The position numbers were made by a program, and so were the translations under genes. A DNA stretch of 64,000 nt from Megaleporinus macrocephalus (lineage: Eukaryota > Chordata > Actinopteri > Characiformes > Anostomidae), in assembly GCA_021613375.1 (NCBI GenBank), contig CM038720.1, positions 8,150,462 to 8,214,461 of the forward strand, given 5' to 3'. This document shows, one piece after another, positions 1 to 11,960 of this stretch. Within the stretch, counting starts at the first letter, position 1; the number at the start of each line of letters is the position of its first letter. The notes beneath the pieces were generated by a model, which saw only the letters and a list, made by a program, of their open reading frames with translations, ran no database searches and was not told the origin of the DNA.

Positions 1-204
1 CAGCCAATTACCAATTGTTAATCCGTTCAGCCTCTTTTGTTTGCTGTTTGTTTTGCACAGTGGTGTCTGTACTCGTTGCCATTAAGCATATTGTTGTGTC
101 TGGTCTCCAGCCACGACCTCCTCCGTGACCGTCTACTTCTCAGACATGGATCACACGCCCAGTGATTTACTCAATGGGGAGGAGTTCCAGTAGGACAGGT
201 AGGG
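1..204. other. Non-repetitive stretch, no gene recognised
   Basis: Mixed-composition sequence with no tandem structure and no open frame that resembles a known protein. It includes a moderately GC-rich segment near 110-160. Nothing further can be assigned. Confidence 0.4.
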
Positions 205-315
205 GGTTTTAGTTGCACTGGGAAGAGTTTGGGTTGTACAGGGTTGAGCTGTACTGGGAGGGGTTTAGATGTCACTGGGTTGGGTTGTACTGGGAGGGGT
301 TTTCATTGTACTGGA
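205..315. repeat. Short G/T-rich tandem repeat
   Basis: The phrase TTGTACTGGGAGGGGTTT and close variants recur about four times in 110 bp. The small open frames here read through the repeat (GCTG/YWEGF periodicity) and are not credible genes. Confidence 0.6.
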
Positions 316-365
316 AGCAAGCTCGGCCCTTGCACAGCGCAAAATCTGACCCCCCTGAAATGTTG

Positions 366-600
366 GTGGTGGTGTTGGTGGTGGTGTTCAAGATTTAAGA
401 TTCAAGAGTTTTATTGTCATATGCACAGCCGAAACAGACAGTTACACTGAACAATGAAATTCTTACTTTGCTGTTCCTCCATTCACCAGTAGATAAAGAT
501 AACAAATAAAAGAAATAATAAAAAATATATACGATATATATAAAGTATAATAATATAAGTAGAAGTAAATAAAATTTAAGGGTTTTCTTTTTCCTTTTTT
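366..600. repeat. Dispersed fish repeat with A/T-rich tail
   Basis: A short (GGT)n-like run (about 363-388) leads into a segment with the phrases GAGTTTTATTGTCATATGCA and ACAATGAAATTCTTACTTTG. I recognise these as a common teleost interspersed repeat. It is followed by about 100 bp of A/T-rich simple sequence. The family is not assigned. Confidence 0.5.
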
Positions 601-1694
601 TTATAAAAAATAAATAAAAGTTAGGTGTGCTCTTATGTGTAAGTATGAAGAGCAGCAGCCAAAAAGTAAGTAAGTGTAAGGTGCCGTTAAAATCAAGTTT
701 AAAACCAGATAGTTCAGTTCAGTGTTGGCGTTGGCAGTAGTGGTTGAGAGAGGACCGTATATGCATAAACATCCAATCTGGCAACTCTTTTCTCTGCAAG
801 CCTGTACTGTGCCTTGTCGAATGGGGAGTCCGACAGTAATGGAATTGGTCTCTGGTCTTGGCTGCGAAGGTGGACATTCCAACTTGTCCTACCTGACTTT
901 CAGGATCAGACTCTGGCTCAAACTGATTGTTAGAATAGTCACTGCAGTGTGTGGGGGAGGGGGGCTTTTGTCACAGGTTGATTCGTCAGAACGGAGAAGG
1001 CAAGCCGACCAATAAGAACACACTGGGCTCATCATGAGGCAGGGCTTAGTGACACAGGAGCTCTAACAAAGCAGAACAGTATGGATAGAGAATACAGTAC
1101 AGTATTAGAAAAACTGAATCATACAATGATAAATTAAGGAGTATAGTAGATCCACTTTACTGCAAGATGTATACAGTTCCATGCACCCCCGTTCACTTCA
1201 TTAGTAGGTGTGCCTGCTTTGCTCTCCCTTTGCACACTGAAAGGATTCGACTGTAATTAAGTTAAAACAGGCTTAGCTGTTATTCAAATTCAGACTGATA
1301 GTTAAATCTGCCTTTGTGGATTCATTGTGGAAGATGCAGCATGTCAGAATTAGGAAAAGAATGGAGTTTTTAAACAAATCCACTGAGAGCACAGAATTGA
1401 CTGCTTTATCAACACTTCACTCACAAGAACTTCACTCACATCACCAGGGCCTGCACAATAAGAGCCTCGTCTACTTCTACAGTTAAATGTAAGTGTACTT
1501 GACTTAATGAAACACTAAAATAGCTATTAAGCACTACATGTTATATGTTATATAGTTAAAATCAATGTATTCAAAATTTATGACACTGTTTCCCTGCAAA
1601 TTGTGACCCCCATGGAATTTGAGATTGAGGACAGCTAACTTCTGAACAGACAATGAAGTGCTGCACTATTTGGGGGGGGGGGTGTGATTTAAGC
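601..1694. other. No gene seen; scattered repeat scraps
   Basis: No coding signal. A segment near 985-1080 (GGCAAGCCGACCAATAAGA, then an ACAGGAGCTCTAACAAAGCA phrase) partly recurs near 63600, suggesting a dispersed repeat. A run of eleven G lies at about 1672-1682. Confidence 0.4.
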
Positions 1695-2628
1695 TAGAGA
1701 TGAAAAGATCGATCGGCCATGTATCGGTATCGGCCGATTTTTAATCAAAAGATGTGATGGCGTTAAACAAATGAGCCTAATTTCTGTATTTACAGCTAGC
1801 GATTCATCCAGGAAGAGGAGCCCTGCGTGAAACACCCTCCGGCCAGCTCCCTGCAATTCCTATCTGAACCACTAGGTGGAAACACACACCGTTTCATTTT
1901 TGTCAGACTGACTAAAGCAGCAACCTCACGAGAACAGTTTACGCGTTTACTGCATGTGCGGAAAGAAAACATCGTCCGTCTGGCAGTTTGTTAGGGTATG
2001 TGACTCAGACTCATCCAGGACAGTTTATAATCTGTAAAATTAGTAACATCAGCGTCTCTCGCCGGAGAACCAAGATAAAGACATTTAACTCTACTAATCT
2101 GATACACACTTCAGAGACACTACACAGCTGAACACAGTGAGTATCAGTAAACAGCAGAGCTAGAACACACACAGCTAGAACAAAACAAACAACCCAGAAC
2201 ACCTACAGACCAGATCTGACCGGTACAAACAGAACAGCAGCAGAAACAGCCAGAGAGCTAAAGAACCACAGCCAGAGTGATTGAGTTTATAGTTCTAGAT
2301 AAGAAGCTCTTCTCGGCTGTAGAAGACGTTCATTCTGCTGCTTAATGTTCCACCTGGATCTACGCTCTGCTGTTCCTAGTAGAGATACTTTTCAGATGTG
2401 GCTCTTCCGGAGCTTATCAAGCGGTTTACTCCCACATAGACCAACTTCTAATTTAGTTACAAATATTATACTGTTTCACATGAGCTCGTTAAAAATGATA
2501 ATAAACCAGTTTAGACCATGTTTCATGACTTGCTTGTGCTAATAATAAGTAGCCCTGCCGTGTCTAATAGCCCCGCCCTCTATCGGTATTGGCTATCGGC
2601 CTCAAAAACGCTGATCGGTCCATCTCTA
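1695..2628. mobile_element. Non-autonomous hAT-type DNA transposon, 934 bp
   Basis: The left end begins TAGAGATG and the right end finishes CATCTCTA, giving inverted termini. Each end continues into an ATCGGTAT/ATCGGCC-rich subterminal region in opposite orientation. The element is flanked by a perfect 8-bp direct repeat ATTTAAGC (1687-1694 and 2629-2636), the target duplication length typical of hAT elements. No transposase frame is present, so it would have depended on a partner element. The TAGAGATG...ATCGG termini match a hAT group common in fish. The intact target duplication suggests a fairly recent insertion. Confidence 0.88.
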
Positions 2629-2636
2629 ATTTAAGC

Positions 2637-2784
2637 CCTTTTTTGGGCCAAGTCATATCAAGGCCACCTTTGCTGGCCTAAGGTCTGACCCCTGAATGTA
2701 GTGTGTGAGTCAGTTGGGGTTGTGATGTCACAACAGTCAGAGGATTACTTACTTTAACAGGCAGTTCATACAGGTTTAATATCC
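2637..2784. other. Spacer, nothing recognised
   Basis: Short spacer between the hAT element and the SINE-like fragment. No coding or structural signal was seen. Confidence 0.4.
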
Positions 2785-2930
2785 CCCAACATTTTCCATC
2801 CATCCATCCATCATTCACTTTATCCCACTAATCAGGGTCATGGGGGTGCTGGAGCCAATCCCAGCATCATCAGGAGAAGACGGCGTACACCATGGATAGG
2901 TCGCCAGTCCATTGCACGGCCCGTTTTCTA
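2785..2930 (-). repeat. Fragment of tRNA-type SINE body
   Basis: The CCATCCATCCATC phrase, TATCCCACTAATCAGGGT and GGTCGCCAGTCCATTGCAC match, in order, the 3' half of the SINE-like element at 60041-60320. The tRNA-like head is missing, so this is a truncated copy with its head end lost. Confidence 0.65.
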
Positions 2931-3809
2931 TATCACTGGCTATAATTGAAAAAAAAATGAAGCTCTTGTGATTTGATGTGTTAAAAAATGTGTTAAACTG
3001 TGGACTGATTAATCTATCCGCCCTAACAATACGGACCGTACTCAGCTAGAAAAGAGCTTCTTCCAACGCAGAGCCGAGAGCTCAGAATTCCCTGTTTTCT
3101 GGAGAAAGGGTTAATTAATATGCTGTCATCCCGTTAGCAGCAAATAAAACTAAAGCGGCAGATTGACTGACGTTCTATAGCTTCCGACAGCTGCGCCTGG
3201 CAGTGTTGAGATGTGTCCCACGTCTATTAGAACGATACCATCCGCGCACACGTCCCCCCCCCAACCGTGCTAACTAATACACATCACTTTCATCAGCACA
3301 CCTTCTACCGAGGCTCGACAAACAGAGGCTCCCAAACTTGCCTTTGCTTTGGAGAAAGTGATTTAGACTGACAGAGGCACCATCAAAGGCATGGAGGGAG
3401 CTTGAATAATTCATGGGATTTAAAAAGGACAAAAGGCTGGGGGGGAGTGAAATGACAACTTGTCAAAGCGAGATAAAGCCGGGGAACGAAAGAGACAGCG
3501 GAGAAAGGAATGAAAGGCGGCGTGCAAACAGAGGGAGGGTAAGCACGCGCTCCTTCCGCTCCGCAGGAGGATCTGTTTTATTTGTTTATCTCTTTACCTG
3601 TTTATTTCTTTTGCTTTGGGCTCAAAGGCGCCGTGATTAAAACGTTCTCTGGACATCTTTGCGAGCACTGTCACTCAGGAGAGGCAGCAATGCAGCACGC
3701 ATGTGTTTGCGAGAGGCTCAGCTGAAGGTAAACCTGTTATTTGTGGGTTCAGGGAGAATCATTAAGGCACTCGCTTGCAGGAAACGTCAATTAGACAGAA
3801 CACTCACTT
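2931..3809. other. Non-repetitive island, candidate regulatory DNA
   Basis: About 0.8 kb without tandem structure, of higher GC than its surroundings. It holds several CpG-containing patches (for example near 3230-3260 and 3540-3560). The open frames at 3413-3640 and 3659-4075 show no domain; the second runs into the triplet array. No exon could be supported. Conservation would have to be tested. Confidence 0.35.
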
Positions 3810-5635
3810 ACACCGCTAATAACAACAATACCGACAACACCATCAGCAGCATCAACATCATCAACAACAACAACACCAGCACCAGCAGCATCAACATCAA
3901 CAACAACACCATCACCACTAAAACACCATCAGTACCAACACAAACACCGCTAATAACAATATCAACAATACCAGCAGCAGCATCAACATCATCAACAACA
4001 ACAACACCAGCAGCATCAACATCAACAACACCATCACCACTAAAACACCATCAGTACCAACACAAACATCGCTAATAACAACAATACCAACAACACCACC
4101 AGCAGCATCAACATCAACAACAACAACAACAACAACACCAGCAGCATCAACATCAACAACACCATCACCACTAAAACACCATCAGTACCAACACAAACAC
4201 CGCTAATAACAATATCAACAACACCAGCAGCAGCATCAACATCATCAACAACAACAACACCAGCAGCATCAACATCAACAACACCATCACCACTAAAACA
4301 CCATCAGTACCAACACAAACATCGCTAATAACAACAATACCAACAACACCAGCAACAACACCAACAACAACAATACCAACAACACCAGCAGCAGCATCAA
4401 CATCAACAACAACACCACCAGCAACAACACCAACAACAACAATACCAACAACACCAGCAGCAGCATCAACATCAACAACAACACCCTCACCACTAAAACA
4501 CCATCAGTACCAACACAAACACTGCTAATAACAACAATAACAACAACACCACCAGCATTAATATCAACAACACCATCACCACTAAAACACCATCAGTACC
4601 AACACAAACATCGCTAATAACAACAATACCAACAACACCAGCAGCATCAACATCAACAACACCATCACCACTAAAACACCATCAGTACCAACACAAACAT
4701 CGCTAATAACAACAATACCAACAACACCAGCAGCATCAACATCAACAACACCATCACCACTAAAACACCATCAGTACCAACACAAACATCGCTAATAACA
4801 ACAATACCAACAACACCAGCAGCATCAACATCAACAACAACATCACCACCAACACAAACACCACCACTAACAACAACAACAACAATACCAACACCACCAC
4901 CACCACCAGCAGCAACAACACCAACAACAACACCAGCACCAAAACACCATCACCACCAACAACACCACCACCACCAACACAAACACCACCTTCAACAACA
5001 ATACCAACATCACCAACAATAATACCAACACCACCACCAACAACAACAACAACACCAATAACAACACCAACAAAAACACCACCAGCAACAACACCAACAA
5101 CAACAACACCAACACAAACACCACTAACAACAACAATACCAACACCACCACCAACAACAATACTAACACCACTAAAACACCACCAACACAAACACCACTA
5201 ACAACAACAATACCAACACCATCACCACCATCACCACCACTAACAACACCACCACCAACAAAAACACCACCAACAACAATACTAACACCACTAAAACACC
5301 ACCAACACAAACACCACTAACAACAATACTAACACCACCACTAACAACACCACCACCCACAAAAACACCACCAACAACAATACCATCACCACTAAAACAC
5401 CATCACCACTAACAACAATACCAACAACACCAACAACACCATCACCACTAAAACACCATCATCACCAACACCACTAGGACCACCACCAACACCACCAGCG
5501 TCACCACCCCTACCATCACCTACCTGAACACCAACACCATTATCACCATCAACACCACCAGCATCACCACCCCTACCATGACCTCCCCGAACACCAACTC
5601 CACCAGCATCACCACCCATACCACCAGCTTCCATT
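3810..5635. repeat. A/C-only triplet array with 89-bp higher-order unit
   Basis: About 1.8 kb made almost wholly of AAC, CAC, ACC, ATC and AGC triplets, with very little G or T on this strand. A longer unit carrying CCATCACCACTAAAACACCA recurs near 3910, 4030, 4160, 4285, 4573, 4662 and 4751; the last intervals are 89 bp. From about 4850 the array becomes simpler CAC/AAC runs. Long Thr/Ser/Asn-rich frames on this strand and Val/Leu-rich frames on the other are consequences of triplet repetition, not genes. Confidence 0.93.
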
Positions 5636-6089
5636 CTTTTCAGGAGACTTGCTTTCAGATATGCAGGGATGTTTTTCCACATTTCTGAAGCTCCATCTTG
5701 GAACTTGGTTGGATTTCCTGCTTTGCACAATAAATACTTGTAAATATTCGGAAGTGAGCAGTCCAGAGATCTAAGAATATCACCAGCATCTTAATCTTCA
5801 TAGCAGCATAGCACTCTAGAAAACTCTACTTCAACTTAACTCAACCCTGTACAACCCACTGTCCATGGGGTCCCAATTTACCCCATGCTATCTATGCCTG
5901 AGAACATTACACATGAAATGACTGTTTTTCACAAAACTCATGCATCTCTATGATGTTTCTGACAGATATCATCTGACCACTGCAATTCATTATAATTATA
6001 CAACAATATACAACAATGGAAGAGGCACCAATCAAATGCTGAAGGAAGTTATGGGATAACTGAACTCTTTCTTCCAATCTAATGCCCTA
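5636..6089. other. Spacer, possible transposon scrap
   Basis: Low-complexity structure ends here. The segment 5640-5740 has the style of a decayed DNA transposon, but no termini or transposase motif could be found. No gene seen. Confidence 0.3.
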
Positions 6090-7415
6090 TGACTTTACAT
6101 GCTTCCAATGACAAAGTTCTTGCAATCCCCACAGATCCATCTCCTCCCTGTTCCTCCTGTCAATCCTGCCATAGTTAACGAGCGGGCCAGTCATTTGGCA
6201 GCAGGTAGAAGCTGCTTAGAACTTCAGGGCAATATACTACCATTACATGTTGAAAGCACAGTCCAAAATCACAAATATGCTGTTGGTTCTCTGTGTGCTG
6301 CCAAAACAGCTACGACTCACCAAAAGCATAGACTCTGCATGGCCCCACAGGTGAGCTGTGGTATTTGGCACCAAGACCCTAGCAGCAGATCCTTTTAGGC
6401 CTGTAAATGCGAGATGGGGAACATCCCACAGATGCTTAACAGGACTAAGACCTGTTGCTTAAACCATTCCTGAACAATTGATGCAGTGTGCATTATCCTG
6501 CTGAAAGAGATCACTGCCTTCTGCGAATGCCTTCACTATAAAGAGGGGTACCTGGACCACCTGTAACAATGTTTACGTAAGTGGCATATTTCAAATTAAG
6601 GACTGCAAGATTGCTGAACCCAGGGCTACCCAACAGAACATTGGCCAGAGCGTCAAACTCCCTGCATTGGCTTGTCTTATTCCCACAATGCATACCTGGA
6701 CGTCCAGGTGATGTAAAAGAAAATGGCACTCCTAGAAATAGGTGAAGATCTTCCATTGCTCAAAGGTCTAGTTATATTGCTCACATGTATTGTATTGTAC
6801 ATGCTTTTGATGGTGGATAGAGATCAGGATGGGCACAGCAGTATGTGTGTTCCTGTAATCATCATTTTGCGAAGTGCGGACCACTTAAGGCAACGAAAGG
6901 AAGGGGAACTCTGAGGAACTTGGGGCTGGAGTTCTGCTGGGGTTGAAGCCAGGCCCACCCCTTGCAGAGCAAAGAGTGAGGAAGAGTTGGAAAAGAGGGA
7001 GGAGCTGGGGAAGGTGGTGGGGTGTGAATTTCCTCACAAGAAGGTGAGGGCAGAGGAGTGGTTTGTATGGAGTATGAAATGGTTCAGGGGAGGAATTTGG
7101 GCATGGTCCTTCTCCCGAACTTGAGTTCTTTCATAACTTGACTTGAACTGTTGGTTTCCTTGTGCCCTGGCCACCAAACACCCTGCTGCCAGTTCGCAGT
7201 TCGTCCCTTTGCCCCCTCGTAATTTGCCACCTCTGTTGGGTAGGTAGTCACTACTGCTGACCACCACAAGCTTATCATTTTGAAGATGCTGTAATCCAAT
7301 CGTCTGACCATCAAGTGTTCATACCTGCGCATTTCTCCCGCATCTATGTTGACCAACTGTCCGCTAGCCTAACCGTTTGCTGCGTCTTTAGTGGTCATGA
7401 TGTTTTGGCTCTCTG
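6090..7415 (-). mobile_element. Decayed Tc1-like transposon relic
   Basis: Landmark phrases follow the order of a fish Tc1-like element read from its 3' end. These are a CATCCCACAGATGCT segment near 6424, AACCATTCCTGAAC near 6461, ATTATCCTGCTGAAAGAG near 6492, GATGTAAAAGAAAATG near 6711, TTTTGAAGATGCTGTAATCC near 7278, and a GTGGTCATGATGTTTTGGCT end near 7391. The transposase would run on the minus strand but is broken by many stops and shifts. About 6910-7220 looks replaced or foreign. The superfamily call rests on recognised sequence order, not on an intact DDE domain. Confidence 0.7.
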
Positions 7416-8324
7416 GTTTACATAAGCAAGAGCCTGCATTTCCATGTTCATGCCACGTAAACACCAGGTCCGTGCTTGGCGCCTACTTTGTCAGACAGAA
7501 TGCGTCCAGTTCGCGCCTCGAGCCAGCTTGAAGGGCATAGCCCACGTGGCAGTGTGACTCAACCTCAGAAATGAATCAGTCCGGTCCACTCTTTACCATC
7601 CACGTCGTCCATGCGACTGCTTACCTCGACCTCTTGCCTGCGGCCTACGCGGGAATCAAAATATCCCTAATGCTGACCGCAGGAGTCACCACTGGGCTTT
7701 GCAACCCAAAACCCTCACTTGACCTTCTACACCCAGTGCTTACATTTAGTAACCCCATCATGTCACATTAAAGTGAAGCGTGAGCCAGCCCTCCCCCTCT
7801 CAGCCCCTCCATCTCTCGACTGCACGCGGGGGACGGTGTCACTCGGTGTGGAAATATTGACCACTCTGACATGAGGCCCATTGATTGTGCATCTTCTTAC
7901 ACTGTCTGGAGGCTCTAACAAGAGAGGTGTTATTAAATGCACGCACCCGCAGAGAGCATCTGAGATTTCATTTTCTGATTTTTCCTTCAGTAAAGCCTTG
8001 ACAGGGGAAGGCGAGAGCAAATTATATGGTCCGTTTGTTGGGTATAGAATGTAGCCACATATTTGGCCGCGTGCGAGTGCACAAAACTCCTTGCTTATGC
8101 TTTCCTCGCCTCTGTTTTCTGTGCCTCTTCACCCACAAAAGAAGGCAGGAGGAAGGAATAGGTAGCAATAAAGCTAATGCATAGACAAGACAAGGCCTTA
8201 GCGCGATAGCGTAATTGCACCAAGCTTTTAGTTCATTATATCAAATCTGCATAGAAGGGAATGTTGTCGGAACATACAAGCATTCATTTTCATACAGTTT
8301 TAAATGGAATATATATATAGACGT
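7416..8324. other. No gene seen
   Basis: About 0.9 kb of mixed composition without tandem structure. The open frames at 7571-7771 (plus) and 7763-8020 (minus) lack recognisable domains. A CCCTCCATCTCTCGACTGCA-type GC patch lies near 7800-7840. Nothing assigned. Confidence 0.4.
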
Positions 8325-8668
8325 ATGTGCAAAAGTCAGAGACCACCCATAGGAAACCTCTAAACTTGCAAATACAAGAAGAATCATCTAAACATACTAT
8401 AGATCCTGATCCCTTCCTTATAAAATAAAACACTTTCATACTAATCATTACATTTATTGAAGAACCATCTCACCCAAGTAATTGCCCCCTAAACCTAATG
8501 ACTGGTTGTGCCACTCTCAGCAGTAACAACTGCAATCAGGCGTTTGTGATCATGTGAGACTTTTACATCACTTTGGCCCAAAATTGTCTAAATCTGACTA
8601 CATCAGAGGGTTTTCCACCATGAACTACCCCTCCAAGGTCCTGCCACAGCATCTCAATGGGATTAAAA
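8325..8668 (-). mobile_element. Tc1-like transposon, first half (split by LINE)
   Basis: The left end has the GTGCAAAAGTCAGAGACCAC terminus, followed by CTAATGACTGGTTGTGCC and the phrase CTGCCACAGCATCTCAATGG. Read on the minus strand, 8637-8661 encodes PIEMLWQDL, the conserved C-terminal motif of Tc1/mariner transposases that carries the third catalytic acidic residue. The element continues at about 10158 after the LINE, where the broken phrase (GGGATT / CAGGTC) resumes. The frame is interrupted and non-functional. Confidence 0.85.
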
Positions 8669-10157
8669 AAAAAAAAATTCTTGAGCCTGCTGTATATAAC
8701 CAACTGTCTCTCTTTCTCACCTGGTCCAGGACCCAAACCAGTCCAGCTTCAAACCAGCGCACTCAACAGAAACAGCCCTCATAGCAGTGTCTGAGAAGCT
8801 CCAGACTGCAAGATCATCCAAACTGTCATCGGTTCTGATTCTTCTAGACCTCTCTGCAGCTTTCGAATCCGTGAACCACAAGACCCTCTTATCTTTCCTT
8901 GCTGACCTAGGAATCATGGGCTCTGCATGGAAGTGGTTTGAGTCCTGTCTAGAGAGACGTTCTTACCAGGTAACATGGAGAGGGTCTACATCTGCTCCTT
9001 GTAGGCTCCTTAGTGGTGTCCCTCAAGGCTCAGTGCTAGGTCCTCTCCTCTTTTCACTCTACACCCGTTCTCTTGGTGATGTAATTACCTCTCATGGTTT
9101 CTCTTACCACAGCTATGCTGATGACACTGAACTAATCTCAACTAATCCACCATCTGATACTCAGGTGTCAGATGTCTGACTTACATCTCTTCATGGATGA
9201 CAGCTCATCATCTGAAGCTCAATCCCAGTAAGACTGAGCTGCTGTTCATCCCTGGAACTACTCTGGATGACCAGTTATCGTTTTCAACTCATATTACGAA
9301 CCTGACTCGATCATGCAGATACATTCTCCACAACATCAGACGCATCCAACCCTTTCTCTCTGAGGAGGCCTCCCAGGTGCTTGTCTAATCTCTCGTCATT
9401 TCAAGGCTCCACTACTGCAACTCGCTCCTGGCTCCTGGAATGCAGCAGCACGGCTCGTCTTCAATCTTCCCAAGTTCACTCATGTCACTCCACTGCTGCG
9501 CTCCCTTCACTGGCCTCCTGTTGCTGCTCGCATTCAGTTTAAAATTCTGATGCCAACAAAGCCAAAGAATGGACCAGCTCCTCCTGACCTTATGGCAATG
9601 GTCAAAAGTCAATCCGCACCTCGAGACCTTTGCGCCTCAAGTACGGCTCGGCTTGACCCGCCATCGCTCAAGATTCATGGAAGACACGCAACAAGATGCT
9701 TCTTTGTCCTGCCACCCAAATGTTGGAAAGAACTTCCACTGGCTGTCCAAACAGCGAACTCTCTCATAATTTTCAAACGCAGACTGAAGACCACCGTCTC
9801 TTTGTAAAGCACTTATAAACACTAATCTACTGAAGCATTGGTATAAACCATAATTGCACTTGATCTTCTAGGAACACTGGCTAAGAACTGCACTGATACT
9901 GTATGTAGTCTTGTATATATTCTCTTCTCTGTAGGTGTTCCAGTCTTACTAGGTGTTGCTTTGTGTCTAATCTTATGTTTTGTTGTCTTCTTTCTAGGTA
10001 TCAGCACTTGCTCTTGTTTATGGCAGTGTTTGAGCTCAAGTAGTTTGGACTTAAACCTGTTTGTACTAGATAGAGATACTTATACTCTGACTGAACACAA
10101 AGCACTTTTGTAAGTCGCTCTGGATAAGAGCGTCTGCTAAATGCCGTAAATGTAAAT
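8669..10157 (+). mobile_element. 5'-truncated L2-clade LINE, nested insertion
   Basis: It begins within the reverse transcriptase region and ends with a 3' tail at 10113-10157 (CGCTCTGGATAAGAGCGTCT, then a CTAAATGCCGTAAATGTAAA repeat). That tail is the signature 3' end of fish L2-type LINEs and of the SINEs that borrow their machinery. The copy sits inside a Tc1-like element, so it is the younger of the two. Truncation at the 5' end is usual for target-primed reverse transcription. I recognise the family by sequence; its exact subfamily is not known. Confidence 0.88.
8700..9807 (+). pseudogene. L2-type ORF2 remnant (reverse transcriptase)
   Basis: An open stretch at 8700-9179 contains, in order, the HSTETALI region, LDLSAAFESVNHK (RT palm, first catalytic Asp), GVPQGSVLGPLLF and the YADD catalytic box near 9117-9128. 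A stop at 9177 ends this frame. The next block (9197-9388, another frame) carries LKLNPSKTELLFIPG, then appears to lack several dozen residues before LSFSTHITN. A third block (9550-9807) holds the C-terminal KCWKELP...FKRRLKT region. A shift near 8725 and the stops show it cannot make active protein. In intact elements this ORF2 reverse-transcribes the LINE RNA at a nicked target; the endonuclease part is absent here. Confidence 0.88.
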
Positions 10158-10850
10158 TTAATTAAAGTCAGGTCTTTGACTGAAACACACTAAAACCTTG
10201 ATGTACATTATTTTGGGCTGTTCAGTGATGACACTGGTGTTTTGGATCGCTTAATGGATATTCTTCTGTCAAATATGACAAGTCCATGTCCTGCAGAAGC
10301 AAAGCAGTCCATCACCATAACTTGACATTACTATCGCATTCCCACCACCATGTTTCACTGTTGTTCTGTAACGGGACGTATGCCTTCCAGAAAGTTCCAC
10401 CATAGACTTAATCATAGAAAAGTCTTTTTGGTCAGCAGTGGTTTGAGCCATTTATGCCCTTACGTTGACCTTAACTGAGGCAAGTGAGGTCTGGGTTCTT
10501 TGTGACCTCCTGGAGGTTTTTGTAGGCTTCATGGATGGGTCACCACTGTTCCAAGTTTTCTCCATTTGTCTTTCGCTGTGGTTCGCTGGAGCTCCAGAAC
10601 CTTAGCAATTGCTTTGTAACCTCTTCCAGATGATGGATTTCAATTACTTAGCTTATTATTATTATTTCGCAGTGGTTTGCTACAAGCCAACCAATCAAAG
10701 GAGTGGTCATCAAATTATTCATGAGCTTAACGAAAACAGCTTGTTCATTCTAGGGCCAAATCATTGGGTTGTAAAGGGCCATGTAAAACCACATCTAGGC
10801 ATTTTTCATGATTACATACCTTCTGTGTAGCACCAGAGAACAGTTTAAAT
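10158..10850 (-). mobile_element. Tc1-like transposon, second half
   Basis: This is the continuation of the element at 8325-8668. The phrases CAGGTCTTTGACTGAAACAC, CTGCAGAAGCAAAGCAGTCC, CACCACCATGTTTCACTGTT, TAACGGGACGTATGCCTTCC, TTAACTGAGGCAAGTGAGG and CACCACTGTTCCAAG follow the usual order of this fish transposon. The transposase lies on the minus strand and is broken by stops and deletions. The outer end is blurred; the last recognisable phrase (AAAGGGCCATGTAAAACCA) is near 10775. Confidence 0.82.
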
Positions 10851-11810
10851 GCTGAATATATGGGACCTTCAAACAAGTGTAGAAAGGCAGAAGCAAACTA
10901 TTGGTCATATAGATCAGCCCTGTTATTCTGTTCTGTTGTTCCATCAAATTAATTGAAGCCCTGAAAAAAATATGATTCCACTCATTTACCTTCATTCTAG
11001 TTTAAAAAACAGTCTTCTGTGTTAGATCCATGCAGGTCCTGCAGTGCAACGATTCTCCGGAGTCAATATTAGCTTAAACCAGAGGAGCGCTGAGGGGGGT
11101 GAAGCTGACTTGACAATACCTGGTGTTCTCCCCGCTGGTGCCATTAAATATGTACAGGAACCTGCATAAAGAATGGAGACTGCTTTAGCGGGCACAGGCT
11201 CTGCAGGGAGCTTGTGCAGAATGAGCCTAAAACAGTAGGAAATGCCGCGAAATACCAGGAGACAAGGGCCACGGGGAGAGCCCGGGTCGCAGGGCCTGGC
11301 TGCTAAATGTCAGCCATGTTTGCCGTGCCGTTCTTCACCTCCGGTCCACTTTCAGGAGGGTAAATAAACCTATTTTTTTTTCAAGCCAACGTCTATCTGA
11401 GGCCAAATACCAGCTCTGTTTGTCCGGGGGTCACCGGAGAGTGGGTAAAAGTCGCTGGCATTTTCCTTTCTTTAAAAACGCTTCGTGGTGGACGTCGGGG
11501 ATTGAGTGGAGCTCATAGCTGGGCGTTCGCTACGGCTGGTTTACGCCGCGTCCTTGTGTTTCATTGTAGCTGAGCAGGACACCCTGTGATGTTCTGAAAG
11601 CTGACCACAGGCAGAACTGAGAACTTGTGTGTGCGCTAGAGGACACGAAGTCAGAAAGCAAGCGACGGAAAGCTTTAAAATCAGGCACAGATCCAAACTG
11701 AAGCGTGTGCTAATGCGGTTAACAGTGAAGGAAGCTTAGTCATCAATAAGCATGTTATTTACATTGCTTGTATTGACGCATGGGAGCGTTTATTGAGTGG
11801 TTTTATGGGG
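10851..11810. other. Non-repetitive island, candidate regulatory DNA
   Basis: About 0.95 kb without repeats. From 11030 to 11700 it is GC-moderate with scattered CpG (near 11260-11300 and 11480-11560). No reading frame with a recognisable domain and no clear splice-bounded exon. Possible conserved non-coding DNA; unproven. Confidence 0.35.
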
Positions 11811-11960
11811 AGATTACTGATTACCTGTTAGAACATGTCATTGTAACCTAATCCAAAAGAATAATATGTTACTGTAATCTGATTACCTTACTTTACTTTT
11901 TGATTACTTGTGTTTTTAGAGGCAGACAATTGAATAATAACAAGAGAGATCAAATTTTGT
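11811..11960. repeat. Dispersed GATTAC-rich fish repeat fragment
   Basis: Repeated GATTACCT, TAATCTGATTACC and TTTGATTACTTG phrases over 150 bp resemble a common teleost DNA-transposon terminus. No matching inverted end was found, so it is treated as a fragment. Confidence 0.45.

Noticed and set aside
3659..4075. Thr/Ser/Asn-rich frame that could look like a mucin
   Set aside because: It runs from unique DNA into the A/C triplet array; opposite-strand frames are equally open.
8787..9179. Active reverse transcriptase gene
   Set aside because: The YADD box is intact, but the frame ends in a stop, lacks the endonuclease part, and continues only in shifted frames with a deletion.
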